A DNA stretch of 64,000 nt from assembly GCF_902499335.1 (NCBI RefSeq), contig NZ_CABVQK010000016.1, positions 1 through 64,000 on the forward strand, written 5' to 3'. The first letter of the stretch is position 1. Each line of letters starts with the position of its first letter. Shown here piece after piece: positions 44,080 through 54,691 of this stretch. A model generated the notes under the pieces. The model saw only the letters and a program-made list of their open reading frames with translations. It had not been told where the DNA came from and did not search any database. This DNA comes from Burkholderia lata (lineage in GTDB: Bacteria > Pseudomonadota > Gammaproteobacteria > Burkholderiales > Burkholderiaceae). The position numbers and the translations under genes were made by a program.

Positions 44080-44106
44080 AGATCACTTGACATGGTCATT
44101 TGACCA
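44080..44106 (-). promoter_or_regulatory. Tandem operator before the BVMO2 operon
   Basis: AGATCACTTGACAT (44080-44093) and the perfect TGGTCATTTGACCA (44093-44106), 13 bp apart. It is the last copy to the right. Confidence 0.8.
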
Positions 44107-44122
44107 TAAACCATTTTCCGCG

Positions 44123-44138
44123 GCAACTCAGTAGTTGC
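44123..44138. repeat. GCAACT-AGTTGC palindrome, second copy
   Basis: GCAACT-CAGT-AGTTGC. Same motif, and the same 16-bp gap from the operator, as at 8974-8989. Confidence 0.6.
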
Positions 44139-44449
44139 ACGGGCTGTCGGCGGCTCGTTGGGAGATGGCCACGCAAGGTTGTGACAGTCAGACGAGTGGA
44201 ACGCTCCGGAGTCCGCACCGGCAAGGAGCGCCCAACGGACGGTGTCGGCGGCGTACTGAGCGAAGGCGACGCTGCCTGCTTTGAGAGGTGGGCGGACATT
44301 TGCACGGCGAGTGCGGCGGTTCGATGTCCAGGTGGATCAGATCGCGGGATGGAAGCTGCAGTTGCCGTGCGCGTGCCGAAACGACCGCTCGAGAGATGGC
44401 AGCGTATGGCATGACGTCCGCCGCAATCGGGTACGTGCTGGTGAGCGCT

Positions 44450-44994
44450 CGTGCGCCGCGATCGCATCGTCGATCTCGGCGGCAACCGGCACCAGCCCGC
44501 TGGGCGGCCTGATGGGTACGCTGGGCGGCCTGGGCGGCCTGGGCCGGCACGCCAGCGCCTACGGCCTTGGTGTGGATGCGGCGGAAGGCGGGTTCGACTA
44601 CCGCAGCATGGCCTATCTGGGCGCGTACGGCTTCGGCAACGGCCTGCTGTTCGCGATCGGCCTCGTGATTCCGTTCCTGACGTTCGTCAACGGCACGTGC
44701 CTCATCTATCTGCAGACGGTCAGCGGCGTCGATTTCTCCGCGACGGAAGAGCAGCTGAGCCAGCACGTCGCGGACGCGAAACGCCATGCCGAACAGGCAC
44801 GCGAGCGCGCCGCCGATCACCTCGCGAAAGCACGCGACTCGCACGCCGCCAGCGCAGCGGGCACGGCGTCACTGCCGGCGTCGGATACGGCATCACCCGC
44901 CGCGGACGATGCCACGGCGTGCGCGCAGTGCCACAAGCCGATGGCCGCCGACGACCTGTTCTGCGGCGAATGCGGCGCGCGCCGTCACGCGTGA
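44450..44994 (+). CDS. Zinc-ribbon membrane protein, probably 5'-truncated
   Basis: The recognisable part begins near SISAATGTSPLGGLMG. A Gly-Leu-rich stretch and a central hydrophobic segment (GLLFAIGLVIPFLTFVNGTCLIYL) follow. Then come an Ala-rich helical linker and a C-terminal zinc ribbon with Cys pairs CAQCHKP and CGECGARRHA. In-frame codons run upstream to 44281 but look non-coding. No ribosome site precedes the only internal ATG (44512). The 5' end seems to have been replaced at the island boundary. Function unknown. Confidence 0.55.
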
Positions 44995-45217
44995 CGGCCG
45001 CATGACCGCGCATCAACGCGCGGCCCGCGGTCGGGTATCGCCACGGGTCGCGGGTTTCGTGCAAACCACAGGCACTTACCGGCGGCCGAAGTAGCCGTTC
45101 CCGGCCTCCGCCGCCGGTTCTCGTACGACTTCAGTTGTTCAATGCGATCGTGAAATACGACACACGATCCGCGCGTGCGATCTGCGCCGATGCGCGCACA
45201 GATCGCCCCTTCCGCGC

Positions 45218-45832
45218 TCAGTACAGCCCGGCGACCGTGCGCGCCGGGAGATCGCGATCGTACGACTCGCCATCGAACGTGCCGCCGCTCAGCCGCCGAT
45301 GCATCGCACCGGCGCTCGGCAGCCTGTCACGTTCGATCCGCGCGTCCGGATCCCAAAGCCGCGAACGCACGATCGCCTTCGAGCAATGGAAGTAAGCCGC
45401 ATCGATGTGGATCAGCAGCACCGTGCGCGGCGTTTTCCCTTCGACGGCAAAGCGCACGAGCAGGCCGGGCTCGGCGCTGATCGTCGCGCGCCCATTCACG
45501 CGCAACATCTCGCCGACGCCGGGAATCAGGAACAGCAACGATACGCGCGGATCGGCCACGATGTTGCGCAGCGTATCGATCCGGTTGTTGCCCGGCCGAT
45601 CCGGCAGCGCGAGCGTTTTCGGATCGACGATCGACACGAATCCCGCGCGATCGCCGCGTGGTGAAGCATCGGTGCCGTGCGGCCCGACCGACGACAGCGT
45701 GACGAATGGCGACGCACGCACGAACGCCTGATAGTCGTCGTTCAGGTGGTCGATTTCCTTCCGCAGCGCACGTTCGTGCGGGGTCCCGTAGATCGCCTCG
45801 AGTTGCGCGATGGTCGTGATCTCGTGATTCAC
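45218..45832 (-). CDS. Pyridoxamine-phosphate-oxidase-like FMN protein
   Basis: A 204-residue split-barrel flavoprotein. FVTLSSVGPHGTDASPRGD, LPDRPGNNRIDTLRNIVADPRVSLLFLIPGVGEMLRVNGRATI and a late HCSKAI segment are typical of the PPOX-class group seen in many proteobacteria. It may bind FMN and reduce or detoxify a small molecule. It is not biosynthetic PdxH. It stands 92 bp from the next minus-strand gene. Confidence 0.8.
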   Translation of the reverse strand: MNHEITTIAQLEAIYGTPHERALRKEIDHLNDDYQAFVRASPFVTLSSVGPHGTDASPRGDRAGFVSIVDPKTLALPDRPGNNRIDTLRNIVADPRVSLLFLIPGVGEMLRVNGRATISAEPGLLVRFAVEGKTPRTVLLIHIDAAYFHCSKAIVRSRLWDPDARIERDRLPSAGAMHRRLSGGTFDGESYDRDLPARTVAGLY

Positions 45833-45924
45833 ATCAGCATCCTTGCGTCGACGTTGCGGCGCGAGGACGAAACGGGGCGCCGTCCCGCCATCGTATACAC
45901 GTCGTCCGCTCGCCGCTTACCGGT

Positions 45925-47232
45925 TCATGCCGTCGCGGTCTCGCTGCGCAGGGCCGGCAATTCCAGATTCGCGCGGAAATCGTCGCCGGGATAGTCGGTA
46001 TCGATCAGGCCGCGCCTGCGCAATTCCGGCAACAGGCCGTTGAGCAGCAAGTCCTCCTGGTCGGGCTGGCCGAGCCCGTGCAGCGACAGCACGTCGACGA
46101 GCCCCGCGCGATAACGCGTTTCGATCGCATCGGCGAGCTGTTCGGGCGTGCCGGCGACGAACCAGTGGCCGGTTTCCTGCGCGCGGATGATCAGTTCGCG
46201 CAACGTCAGGCGCTGCCGCGCATAGCCGACGAAGATCGCGACGCGGCCGCGCCGGCGATGCACGCTGTCGATTGCCGGCAGCAGCGATCCCGGCAACGGC
46301 TGGTCGAGCGGCAGGTCGCGCAGGTCGACGCCGCCGCCGAGCATGTCGGCGAGCTTCAGCCGGCCCTGCTCGTAATCGATGCGTTCGTGCTTGTCGCGCA
46401 GCCGCCGCGCGACGTCGGCGTCGGATTCGCCGATCACCGAGTGGAACGAGTTCATCACGAGCGGCAGCCGCCCCGCCCGGCCGAATGCGGCCGCCTGCCG
46501 GTGCAGTTCGTCGACGAACGTGCGTGCATCTTCGAGCGTCGGCTGCGACGTGTAGACGACTTCCGCAAACCGCGCGCCGAGCGTCACGCCGCTCGCCGAC
46601 TGCCCCGCCTGAAACAGCACGGGGCGCCGCTGCGGCGAAGGCGGCACATTCAGCGGCCCCTGCACCTGGAAGTGCGCGCCACGGTAATCGATCGGCCCGA
46701 GCTTGCGCGGATCGACCGACACACCGCCGCTCGGCGTGCGTCGCACCGCGTCGGGATCGTTCGCGTCGAACAGCGCGTTGACGACTTCGACGAATTCGGC
46801 CGCGCGCGAATAGCGCTGTTCCGGGTCGGGCAACGCGGTGTCGCCGAAATTTTCCTCGCCGACCGACGACGTCACCGCGTTCCACGCGGCGCGGCCGCCG
46901 CTCACGTGATCGAGCGTGCCGATCAGCCGCGCGAGGTTGTACGGGTGGTGATACGTGGTCGACACCGTCGCGACGAGCCCGATCGCCGACGTCGCCTGGC
47001 TCAGCGCGGCCAGCGCGACGATCGGCTCCTGGCTGCCGGTGCTGCCGGCGAGCCCGGCCGGATCGGCCTGCAACAGGTCGGCCGTGAAGAGGCCGGTGAT
47101 CTTCTCGGCTTCCGCCTTGCGCGCGAGCGCCGCCGCGCGACGGATGCCTTGCGCGGCGTCCGCGTCGCCCGGCGCAGCCAGCACGCTCGCGGCGCCGACG
47201 AGCGTCTTCAGCCGTCTGCGCGTATCGCTCAT
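45925..47232 (-). CDS. NtaA/SnaA/DszA-family FMN-dependent monooxygenase
   Basis: A 435-residue luciferase-superfamily protein using reduced FMN. ATSAIGLVATVSTTYHHPYNLARLIGTLDHVSGGRAAWNAVTS, RPVLFQAGQSASG and HWFVAGTPEQLADAI are clear family blocks. The N-terminus is odd: the usual first strand with HxxAWR is missing and replaced by KTLVGAASVLAAPGDADAAQ. The ATG was chosen for GGAG 8 bases upstream. A longer frame to 47403 is not convincing. Divergent from the luciferase-like gene at 47552. Confidence 0.8.
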   Translation of the reverse strand: MSDTRRRLKTLVGAASVLAAPGDADAAQGIRRAAALARKAEAEKITGLFTADLLQADPAGLAGSTGSQEPIVALAALSQATSAIGLVATVSTTYHHPYNLARLIGTLDHVSGGRAAWNAVTSSVGEENFGDTALPDPEQRYSRAAEFVEVVNALFDANDPDAVRRTPSGGVSVDPRKLGPIDYRGAHFQVQGPLNVPPSPQRRPVLFQAGQSASGVTLGARFAEVVYTSQPTLEDARTFVDELHRQAAAFGRAGRLPLVMNSFHSVIGESDADVARRLRDKHERIDYEQGRLKLADMLGGGVDLRDLPLDQPLPGSLLPAIDSVHRRRGRVAIFVGYARQRLTLRELIIRAQETGHWFVAGTPEQLADAIETRYRAGLVDVLSLHGLGQPDQEDLLLNGLLPELRRRGLIDTDYPGDDFRANLELPALRSETATA

Positions 47233-47551
47233 GATGTGACTCCGGCATGCACCGCATGTCGATTGGCCGACGCGTTTCGCTCGTTCATCCGTGTTCCCCA
47301 TGTTTCCGGTCGATCGGCGGACCCGCGCCGGCACCGCGCAGCCAGCGGTGTGCGCCGGGTCGCTCGGCAGGGTCCATGCGCACGCCGCAAGGCGCGCAGC
47401 CATCGACCATAACGCAGGCCACCCGGTGGGCCGGAACGAATATTTTCGGCTTTCGATATTCTTCTTGATTGTTTGACCGTGCGAACGGCGTCGAAAAATA
47501 ATCCGGCATGCCTAACCAGTTGATCGTGCCGCTTCGAACCGCGCCGGTCGC
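47233..47551. other. Divergent promoter region of two flavin monooxygenase genes
   Basis: 319 bp with an AT-richer centre near 47450-47510 that could hold both promoters. I see no island-type operator or clear palindrome. Confidence 0.4.
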
Positions 47552-48709
47552 ATGCTCATGACGTCCGACGCCCTTCATTCCGCCGCAGCGCTGCCCGCCC
47601 TTCCGTTTCGCCTGAGCGTGCTCGACAAGAGCCCCGTCGCACCGGGCGAAACCGCCGCGGACGCACTCGCGCGCAGCGTGTCGCTCGCGCGCTTCGCCGA
47701 CGATGCGGGTTATCACCGCTACTGGCTCGCCGAGCACCACAACACGGCCGCGCTCGCGTGCCCGTCGCCGGAAATCCTGATCGCGCATGTGCTCGCACAC
47801 ACGCGGCGAATCCGCGTCGGATCGGGCGGCGTGATGCTGCAGCACTACAGCCCGTACAAGATCGCCGAGAACTTCAACCTGCTCGCGACGCTCGCGCCCG
47901 ATCGAGTCGATCTCGGCATCGGCAAGGCGCCGGGCGGGCTGCCGCTGTCGACGCACGCGCTGCAGGCCGGCTACGGCCCGGCGCGACGCGCGTCGTTCGC
48001 CGATCTCGCGGCAGAGTTGAAACGCCATCTGCAAGGCGACGGCACTTCACCGGACCACACGGGGCACGAAGCCGCCACGCTGCACGCGACACCGCTTCCG
48101 CCCGCCGCCGCACAGCCGTTCCTGCTCGGCGCGAGCGCCGAAAGCGCGGCGCTGGCGGCGCAGCTCGGCTGGGCGTTCGTCTATGCGTCGCACCTCAATG
48201 CCTCCACCGCCGATCTGGAACGCAGCTTCGACGCGTACCGCCACGCATCCGGCGGCCGCACGCCGCTGCTCGCCGTATCCGTGATCGTCGCCGCCACGCG
48301 CGACGCCGCCGCCCGGCTCGCGAGCGGGCATCAAGGCTTTCGCGTGCAAGTGGGCGACACGCCGGCGGTCAACGTCGGCAGTCTCGAACAGGCGCACGCG
48401 TACATCCGCCAGGCGGGCGACGGCCCGCACCGGATCGACGCGCGCGAGACGCGGATCGTGCACGGCACGCGCGACGACGTGCTGCGCGAACTCGACACGC
48501 TGCATCGCCGCTACGGGATCGCGGAATTCGTCGTCGACACGCCGCTTGCCGATGCTGCGCCGAGGATTGCGTCGCTGCGGCTGCTGGCCGGTGCGTCGGC
48601 AGACAGCGGCGACCCTGCAGCACGGCAACGAACGACGGAACAACCGTCGCAAACATCGCACGCCTCCGCCGTCGCGCGTCAACCCGACCTCGAAGGCGCC
48701 ACGCGATGA
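47552..48709 (+). CDS. Luciferase-like monooxygenase, MsnO8 group
   Basis: A 385-residue flavin-dependent oxidoreductase. FRLSVLDKSPVAPGETAADAL, YHRYWLAEHHNT, IRVGSGGVMLQHYSPYKIAENFNLLATLAPDRVDLGIGKAPGG and LGASAESAALAAQLGWAF are standard blocks of this group. The last 40 residues are low complexity. It overlaps the acetyltransferase gene by ATGA, so the two are coupled and lead into the dipeptide-type ABC genes. Confidence 0.87.
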   Translation: MLMTSDALHSAAALPALPFRLSVLDKSPVAPGETAADALARSVSLARFADDAGYHRYWLAEHHNTAALACPSPEILIAHVLAHTRRIRVGSGGVMLQHYSPYKIAENFNLLATLAPDRVDLGIGKAPGGLPLSTHALQAGYGPARRASFADLAAELKRHLQGDGTSPDHTGHEAATLHATPLPPAAAQPFLLGASAESAALAAQLGWAFVYASHLNASTADLERSFDAYRHASGGRTPLLAVSVIVAATRDAAARLASGHQGFRVQVGDTPAVNVGSLEQAHAYIRQAGDGPHRIDARETRIVHGTRDDVLRELDTLHRRYGIAEFVVDTPLADAAPRIASLRLLAGASADSGDPAARQRTTEQPSQTSHASAVARQPDLEGATR

Positions 48710-49281
48710 CCGATACGATCCGCATTGCCGGCGCCGACGACGTGCCGGCCCTTTATGCGTTGCTGCAGGACGCGTATGCGCCGCTCGTGCCGCAGGGCGT
48801 GCACTTCAACATCATTCGCTCGCCGATCGAGCACGTCGCGCAGACGGTTGCGCGCGAAACGACCTTCGTGCTCGAACGCGCGGACGCCGACGGCCGCCGC
48901 GCGCCTGCCGCGACGCTGACCGTACGGTTCCCGTGGGTGGCCGGCGAACGCCACCGCACGCCGTATCCGTTCCTGCACTGGTTCGCGGTCGCCCCCGCAT
49001 TCAAGCGGCAGGGACTCGGCCTCGCACTGCTCGGCCACGTCGAAACGCAGTTCCTGACCGAACAGGTCAAGGCGCCCGCGACCTATCTCGCGACCGCGAC
49101 CAATCATCCATGGCTGCAGCCGTACTACGAGCGGCAAGGCTATGTCGCGTTCGACCGTTCGACGAACACGCTCGGCACGCCGCTCGTCTGGCTGAGAAAG
49201 ATCCTGATTCCGGATCTCTACCGGGAACCGCCGGCCGCAGATGCCGCTGCGGACGCCGGGCGTCTTCGCGCGAGCGCATGA
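48706..49281 (+). CDS. GNAT N-acetyltransferase
   Basis: A 191-residue acetyltransferase with the acetyl-CoA loop in FAVAPAFKRQGLGLALLGHVE and the C-terminal YYERQGYVAFD. It starts inside the stop of the luciferase-like gene (ATGA overlap) and precedes the ABC transporter. It may modify an imported amine or a sulfur-containing amino acid derivative. Confidence 0.85.
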   Translation: MTDTIRIAGADDVPALYALLQDAYAPLVPQGVHFNIIRSPIEHVAQTVARETTFVLERADADGRRAPAATLTVRFPWVAGERHRTPYPFLHWFAVAPAFKRQGLGLALLGHVETQFLTEQVKAPATYLATATNHPWLQPYYERQGYVAFDRSTNTLGTPLVWLRKILIPDLYREPPAADAAADAGRLRASA

Positions 49282-49372
49282 CGCTCCACGCGCTCCGTTC
49301 CGGTAACCGCGTCGCGCCCGCTTCTCCATGCCCTGTTCCACCCGCAACACCACTCGTGAAGGATTGCCCCGC

Positions 49373-51013
49373 ATGACATTCGCTTTTCCGGATTCCGCTC
49401 ACCGCGCGTCGCGCCGCACGGCATCGGCCGCGCTGCTGCTCGCACTCGCGTTGCCGCATGCGGCGTTTGCCCAGGGCACGCCCGTCACCGGCGGCACGCT
49501 GACCTGGGGCGTCGAAAGCGAGCCGCGCACGCTGAATCCTCAATTGAACGGCCAGGACAAGGTCGAGCTGCTGCTGCGCAACGTGTACGAAAGCCTGCTC
49601 GCGCGCAAGCCGGACGGCAGCTTCGTGCCGTGGCTCTCGACCGGCTACAAGGTGTCGGCCGACGGCAAGACCTACACGTTCACGCTGCGCGACGGCGTGA
49701 AGTTCAGCGACGGCGCGCCGCTCGACGCGCAGGCCGTCGCGCGCAACTTCCTGAACGCACGCAATCCGGCGTATTCGGGCGGCAGCCAGCTCGCGGGGCA
49801 GATCCTGCACGTCGCGGACGTGAAGACGCCGGACGCCCGCACCGTCGTGATCACGCTCGACGCGCCGTATGCGCCGTTCCTGACCTTTGCCGGCCGGTTC
49901 GCGCTGCTGTCGCCTAACGCGTTCGACCGGCCGGGCCTGAAGTCGGGCGGCACCGATATCGCCGGCACCGGCCCGTTCATCCTGCGCCGCTACGTGAAGG
50001 GGCAGGAAATCGAATTCGCGAAGAACCCCGACTATCGCTGGGCGCCGCCGACGGCGGGCCACCAGGGCCCGGCGTACCTCGACCGGATCGTCTACCGGTT
50101 CCTGCCGGAGTCGTCGGTACGCACCGGCGCGCTGCTGTCCGGCCAGGTCGACGTGATCGAGGGTGTATCCGGCAACGACGCGGCGCTGATCCGCAAGAAT
50201 CCGGACTTCACCTACCAGCACGCGCTGAACACCGGCACGCCGTACTCGCTGTTCCTGAACGTCGGCTACGGCCCCACGCAGGACGTGAAGGTGCGCCGCG
50301 CGCTGCTCGAAGGGCTCGACGCGACCGGCATCGTGCAGTCGATCTATCGCGGCGAACGCACACGCGCGTGGGGCATCACGTCGCCGATCGACCCGCTCTA
50401 CGATGCGCGCATCGAGAAGACCTACGGCAACAACCCGAAGCTCGCCAACCAGTTGCTCGACGAAGCGGGCTGGAGCGCACGCGACAGCGGCGGCTACCGC
50501 ACGAAAAGCGGCGAGCGCCTGACGATCGCGGTGATCCAGGCGCAGGCAACCGTGCGCGACCAGCGCGACGTGCTGCTGCAGGCGCTGCAGGCCCAGGCGC
50601 GGCAGCGGCTCGGCGTCGACCTGAAAATCCAGTACGTCGACGACGGCACGTACGTCGAGGCGCGCAAGACCGGCAAGTTCGGCTCGATCGCGAACTCGAA
50701 CACGCCGCCGGACGGCATCGACATCGAAGGCCACTACCTGCCCGTCGATCGCGGCGGCGCGCTGAACTACAGCCGCGCGGCGGCGCCGGAACTGACGCGC
50801 TGGCTGCAGGCGGCCGCGCGCACGCAGAACCTGGCCGAGCGCAAGACGCTGTACGGCGAGCTGCAGCACTTCGCGATCAACGAGCAGGCATACGCGGTGC
50901 CGCTGTACGAGCCAGAGGACCAGATCGCCGCCGCGAAGGCCGTCCAGGGCCTGCGCTTCCGCCCGTTCGCGCAGATGCCCGAGAACCCGTACGACGTGTG
51001 GGTGAAGAAGTAA
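49373..51013 (+). CDS. ABC transporter periplasmic binding protein, family 5 (DppA/OppA type)
   Basis: A 546-residue binding protein with a signal peptide (RRTASAALLLALALPHAAFAQG). GGTLTWGVESEPRTLNPQ, the DGKTYTFTLRDGVKFSDG signature and AINEQAYAVPLYEPEDQ are present. It delivers a peptide-like or organic ligand to the permeases encoded next. The ATG has AAGGA upstream. Three further ABC genes follow without a gap. Confidence 0.9.
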   Translation: MTFAFPDSAHRASRRTASAALLLALALPHAAFAQGTPVTGGTLTWGVESEPRTLNPQLNGQDKVELLLRNVYESLLARKPDGSFVPWLSTGYKVSADGKTYTFTLRDGVKFSDGAPLDAQAVARNFLNARNPAYSGGSQLAGQILHVADVKTPDARTVVITLDAPYAPFLTFAGRFALLSPNAFDRPGLKSGGTDIAGTGPFILRRYVKGQEIEFAKNPDYRWAPPTAGHQGPAYLDRIVYRFLPESSVRTGALLSGQVDVIEGVSGNDAALIRKNPDFTYQHALNTGTPYSLFLNVGYGPTQDVKVRRALLEGLDATGIVQSIYRGERTRAWGITSPIDPLYDARIEKTYGNNPKLANQLLDEAGWSARDSGGYRTKSGERLTIAVIQAQATVRDQRDVLLQALQAQARQRLGVDLKIQYVDDGTYVEARKTGKFGSIANSNTPPDGIDIEGHYLPVDRGGALNYSRAAAPELTRWLQAAARTQNLAERKTLYGELQHFAINEQAYAVPLYEPEDQIAAAKAVQGLRFRPFAQMPENPYDVWVKK

Positions 51014-51066
51014 GCGAGTCAGCCACACCGGTCCGCCGCGCGCGGCACCGGCAGGAGAAGCCGAGC

Positions 51067-52095
51067 ATGAACCATCCGAGCGCCGTACCTGTTGCCGTTC
51101 ACGACGCCGCGTCGCCCACGCCCGCCGCGCCGCCCGCATCGTCACCGGCCGCGTGGCGCCGCTGGCTGCGCTCACCTGTGGCGACGCGGCTCGCCACCGG
51201 CGTGCTCGTGCTGTGGGCCGCGGTCACGCTGTCGTTCGCGGCCGTGCATCTCGCGCCTGGCGACATCGTCAGCATCCTGATCGGCGAGCAACTGAGCACA
51301 CCGCAGATCGAAGCCGCGATCCGCCAGGAATGGGGGCTCGACGAGCCGCTGCCGCTGCAGTACCTGCACTACCTGTGGCGGGTGCTGCACGGCGACTTCG
51401 GTCGCTCTTACATCCTGAACACCGACGTCGCGCCGCTCGTGATCGGCCAGCTGGGGCCGACGCTGAAGCTGACGGGCGCGGCGCTCGTCGTGACCCTCGT
51501 GTTCGCGGTCGGCCTCGCGGTGCTGACGGCCGGCCGCCGCTGGGCCGGGCGGGCGGCGTCCGGCGTCGAGCTGCTGCTCGCGTCGACGCCGTCGTTCTGG
51601 CTCGGGATCATGCTGCTGTTCGTGTTCAGCTTCACGCTGAAGCTGTTCCCGGTCGCCGGCGATCGCGGCTTCGCGTCGCTCGTGCTGCCGGCGCTGTCGC
51701 TGGGGCTCGCGCAGGGCGCCGTGATCGGCCGCGTGCTGCGCCAGGGCATCGAGCGCGCGCTCGACGAGCCGTATGCGCTGACGGTGCGCTCGTGGGGCAT
51801 CGGCGGGCTCGCGCTGCGCGTGCGTCATGCGCTGCGCCACGCGGCGCTGCCGGCCGTCACGCTCGCCGGCTGGCTCGTCGGCGGGCTGCTGAGCGGCGCG
51901 GTGATCACCGAGCAGGTATTCGGCCGGCCCGGGCTCGGCAAGATCACCGTCGACGCGGTGCTGTCGAAGGACATGCCGGTGATCCTCGCGATCGCGATCC
52001 TGTCGGCGGCGATCTATGTCGCGCTCAGCACCGCCGTCGACCTGCTCTACCTCCTCATCGATCCCCGCCTGCGCGACCGCCGCGCGCGGCATTGA
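51067..52095 (+). CDS. ABC transporter permease, DppB type
   Basis: A 342-residue inner-membrane permease. The long Pro/Ala-rich N-terminus precedes a helix, the APGD loop (HLAPGDIVSILIGEQ), four to five helices, and the GGLLSGAVITEQVFGRPGLGK coupling-helix region. AGGAG lies upstream of the ATG. Partner of the next permease. Confidence 0.9.
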   Translation: MNHPSAVPVAVHDAASPTPAAPPASSPAAWRRWLRSPVATRLATGVLVLWAAVTLSFAAVHLAPGDIVSILIGEQLSTPQIEAAIRQEWGLDEPLPLQYLHYLWRVLHGDFGRSYILNTDVAPLVIGQLGPTLKLTGAALVVTLVFAVGLAVLTAGRRWAGRAASGVELLLASTPSFWLGIMLLFVFSFTLKLFPVAGDRGFASLVLPALSLGLAQGAVIGRVLRQGIERALDEPYALTVRSWGIGGLALRVRHALRHAALPAVTLAGWLVGGLLSGAVITEQVFGRPGLGKITVDAVLSKDMPVILAIAILSAAIYVALSTAVDLLYLLIDPRLRDRRARH

Positions 52096-52108
52096 ACCGG
52101 AGAATCCG

Positions 52109-52974
52109 ATGTCCACGCCCCTCGACCTGTCGTGGCGCCCTCGCGCGCCGCTCGGTGCGGCCGGCTGGCTGCGCCGCCATCCGGGCCTCACGCTTGCCGC
52201 CCTCTACCTGCTGCTGAACGCGGTCGCCGTGATCGCTCCCGGCTGGCTCGCGCGCTACGACCCGCTGGCCGCCGATCCGCTGGCCGCGCAGCTCGGCAGC
52301 AGCGCCGAACACTGGCTCGGCACCGACCAGCTCGGCCGCGACATCTTCTCGCGGGTCGTCTACGGCGCCCGCTACTCGCTGTCGATCAGCGCGGCGTCGA
52401 TCGCGGTCGCGACGCTGTTCGGCACCGCGCTCGGCCTGTTCGCGGGCCTCGCGCGCGGCTGGCTCGACGAACTGATCACGCGCTTTCTCGACGTGGTGTC
52501 CGCGTTCCCCGACCTGCTGCTCGCGCTGATGCTGATCTCGTTTACCGGCCCGGGCGCCACGAACCTCGTGTTCGCGCTCGGCGTCGCATCGGTGCCGCGT
52601 TTCGCGCGCGTGGTGCGCGCGCAGACCTTCGTCGTCGCCGGTTCCGGCTATGTCGAGCAGGCGCGCACGCTCGGCCTCGCGCCGGCGGCGCTGGTGTGGC
52701 GCCACGTGCTGCCGCACGCGATCGCGCAGGTGCCGGTGCTCGCGACCGTCGGGCTCGGCACCGCGATCATCGGCGCGTCGGGCCTGAGCTTCCTCGGCAT
52801 GGGGCCGCAGCCGCCCGCCGCCGAGTGGGGGCTGATGCTCGCCGAGGGCCGCAACTACCTGTACAACGCGTGGTGGATCGCGGTCTGGCCCGGCCTCGCG
52901 ATCACCGCGGCCGTCGTCGCCGTGAATGCGCTCGGCGGCTACTGGCAGGCCCGCTTCGAACGACGGGAGACAAC

Positions 52975-52978
<4 letters not shown>
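52109..52978 (+). CDS. ABC transporter permease, DppC type
   Basis: A 289-residue permease with the typical HWLGTDQLGRDIFSRVVYGARYSL region, about six helices and LSFLGMGPQPPAAEWGLMLAEGR at the end. CGGAG lies 6 bases before the ATG. Its stop overlaps the ATPase start (ATGA). Confidence 0.92.
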
Positions 52979-54663
<1,685 letters not shown>

Positions 54664-54691
54664 CCCCCGCCCCCTCTCGTTCCTTCCCGTC

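Larger units (their letters stand above)
43835..44450. other. Island right edge: leader of the BVMO2 operon and unassigned sequence
   Basis: It holds the rightmost operator (44080-44106) and the GCAACT palindrome (44123-44138). About 300 bp without recognisable content follow up to the truncated membrane protein gene. The island/core junction probably lies in 44140-44460. Confidence 0.5.
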
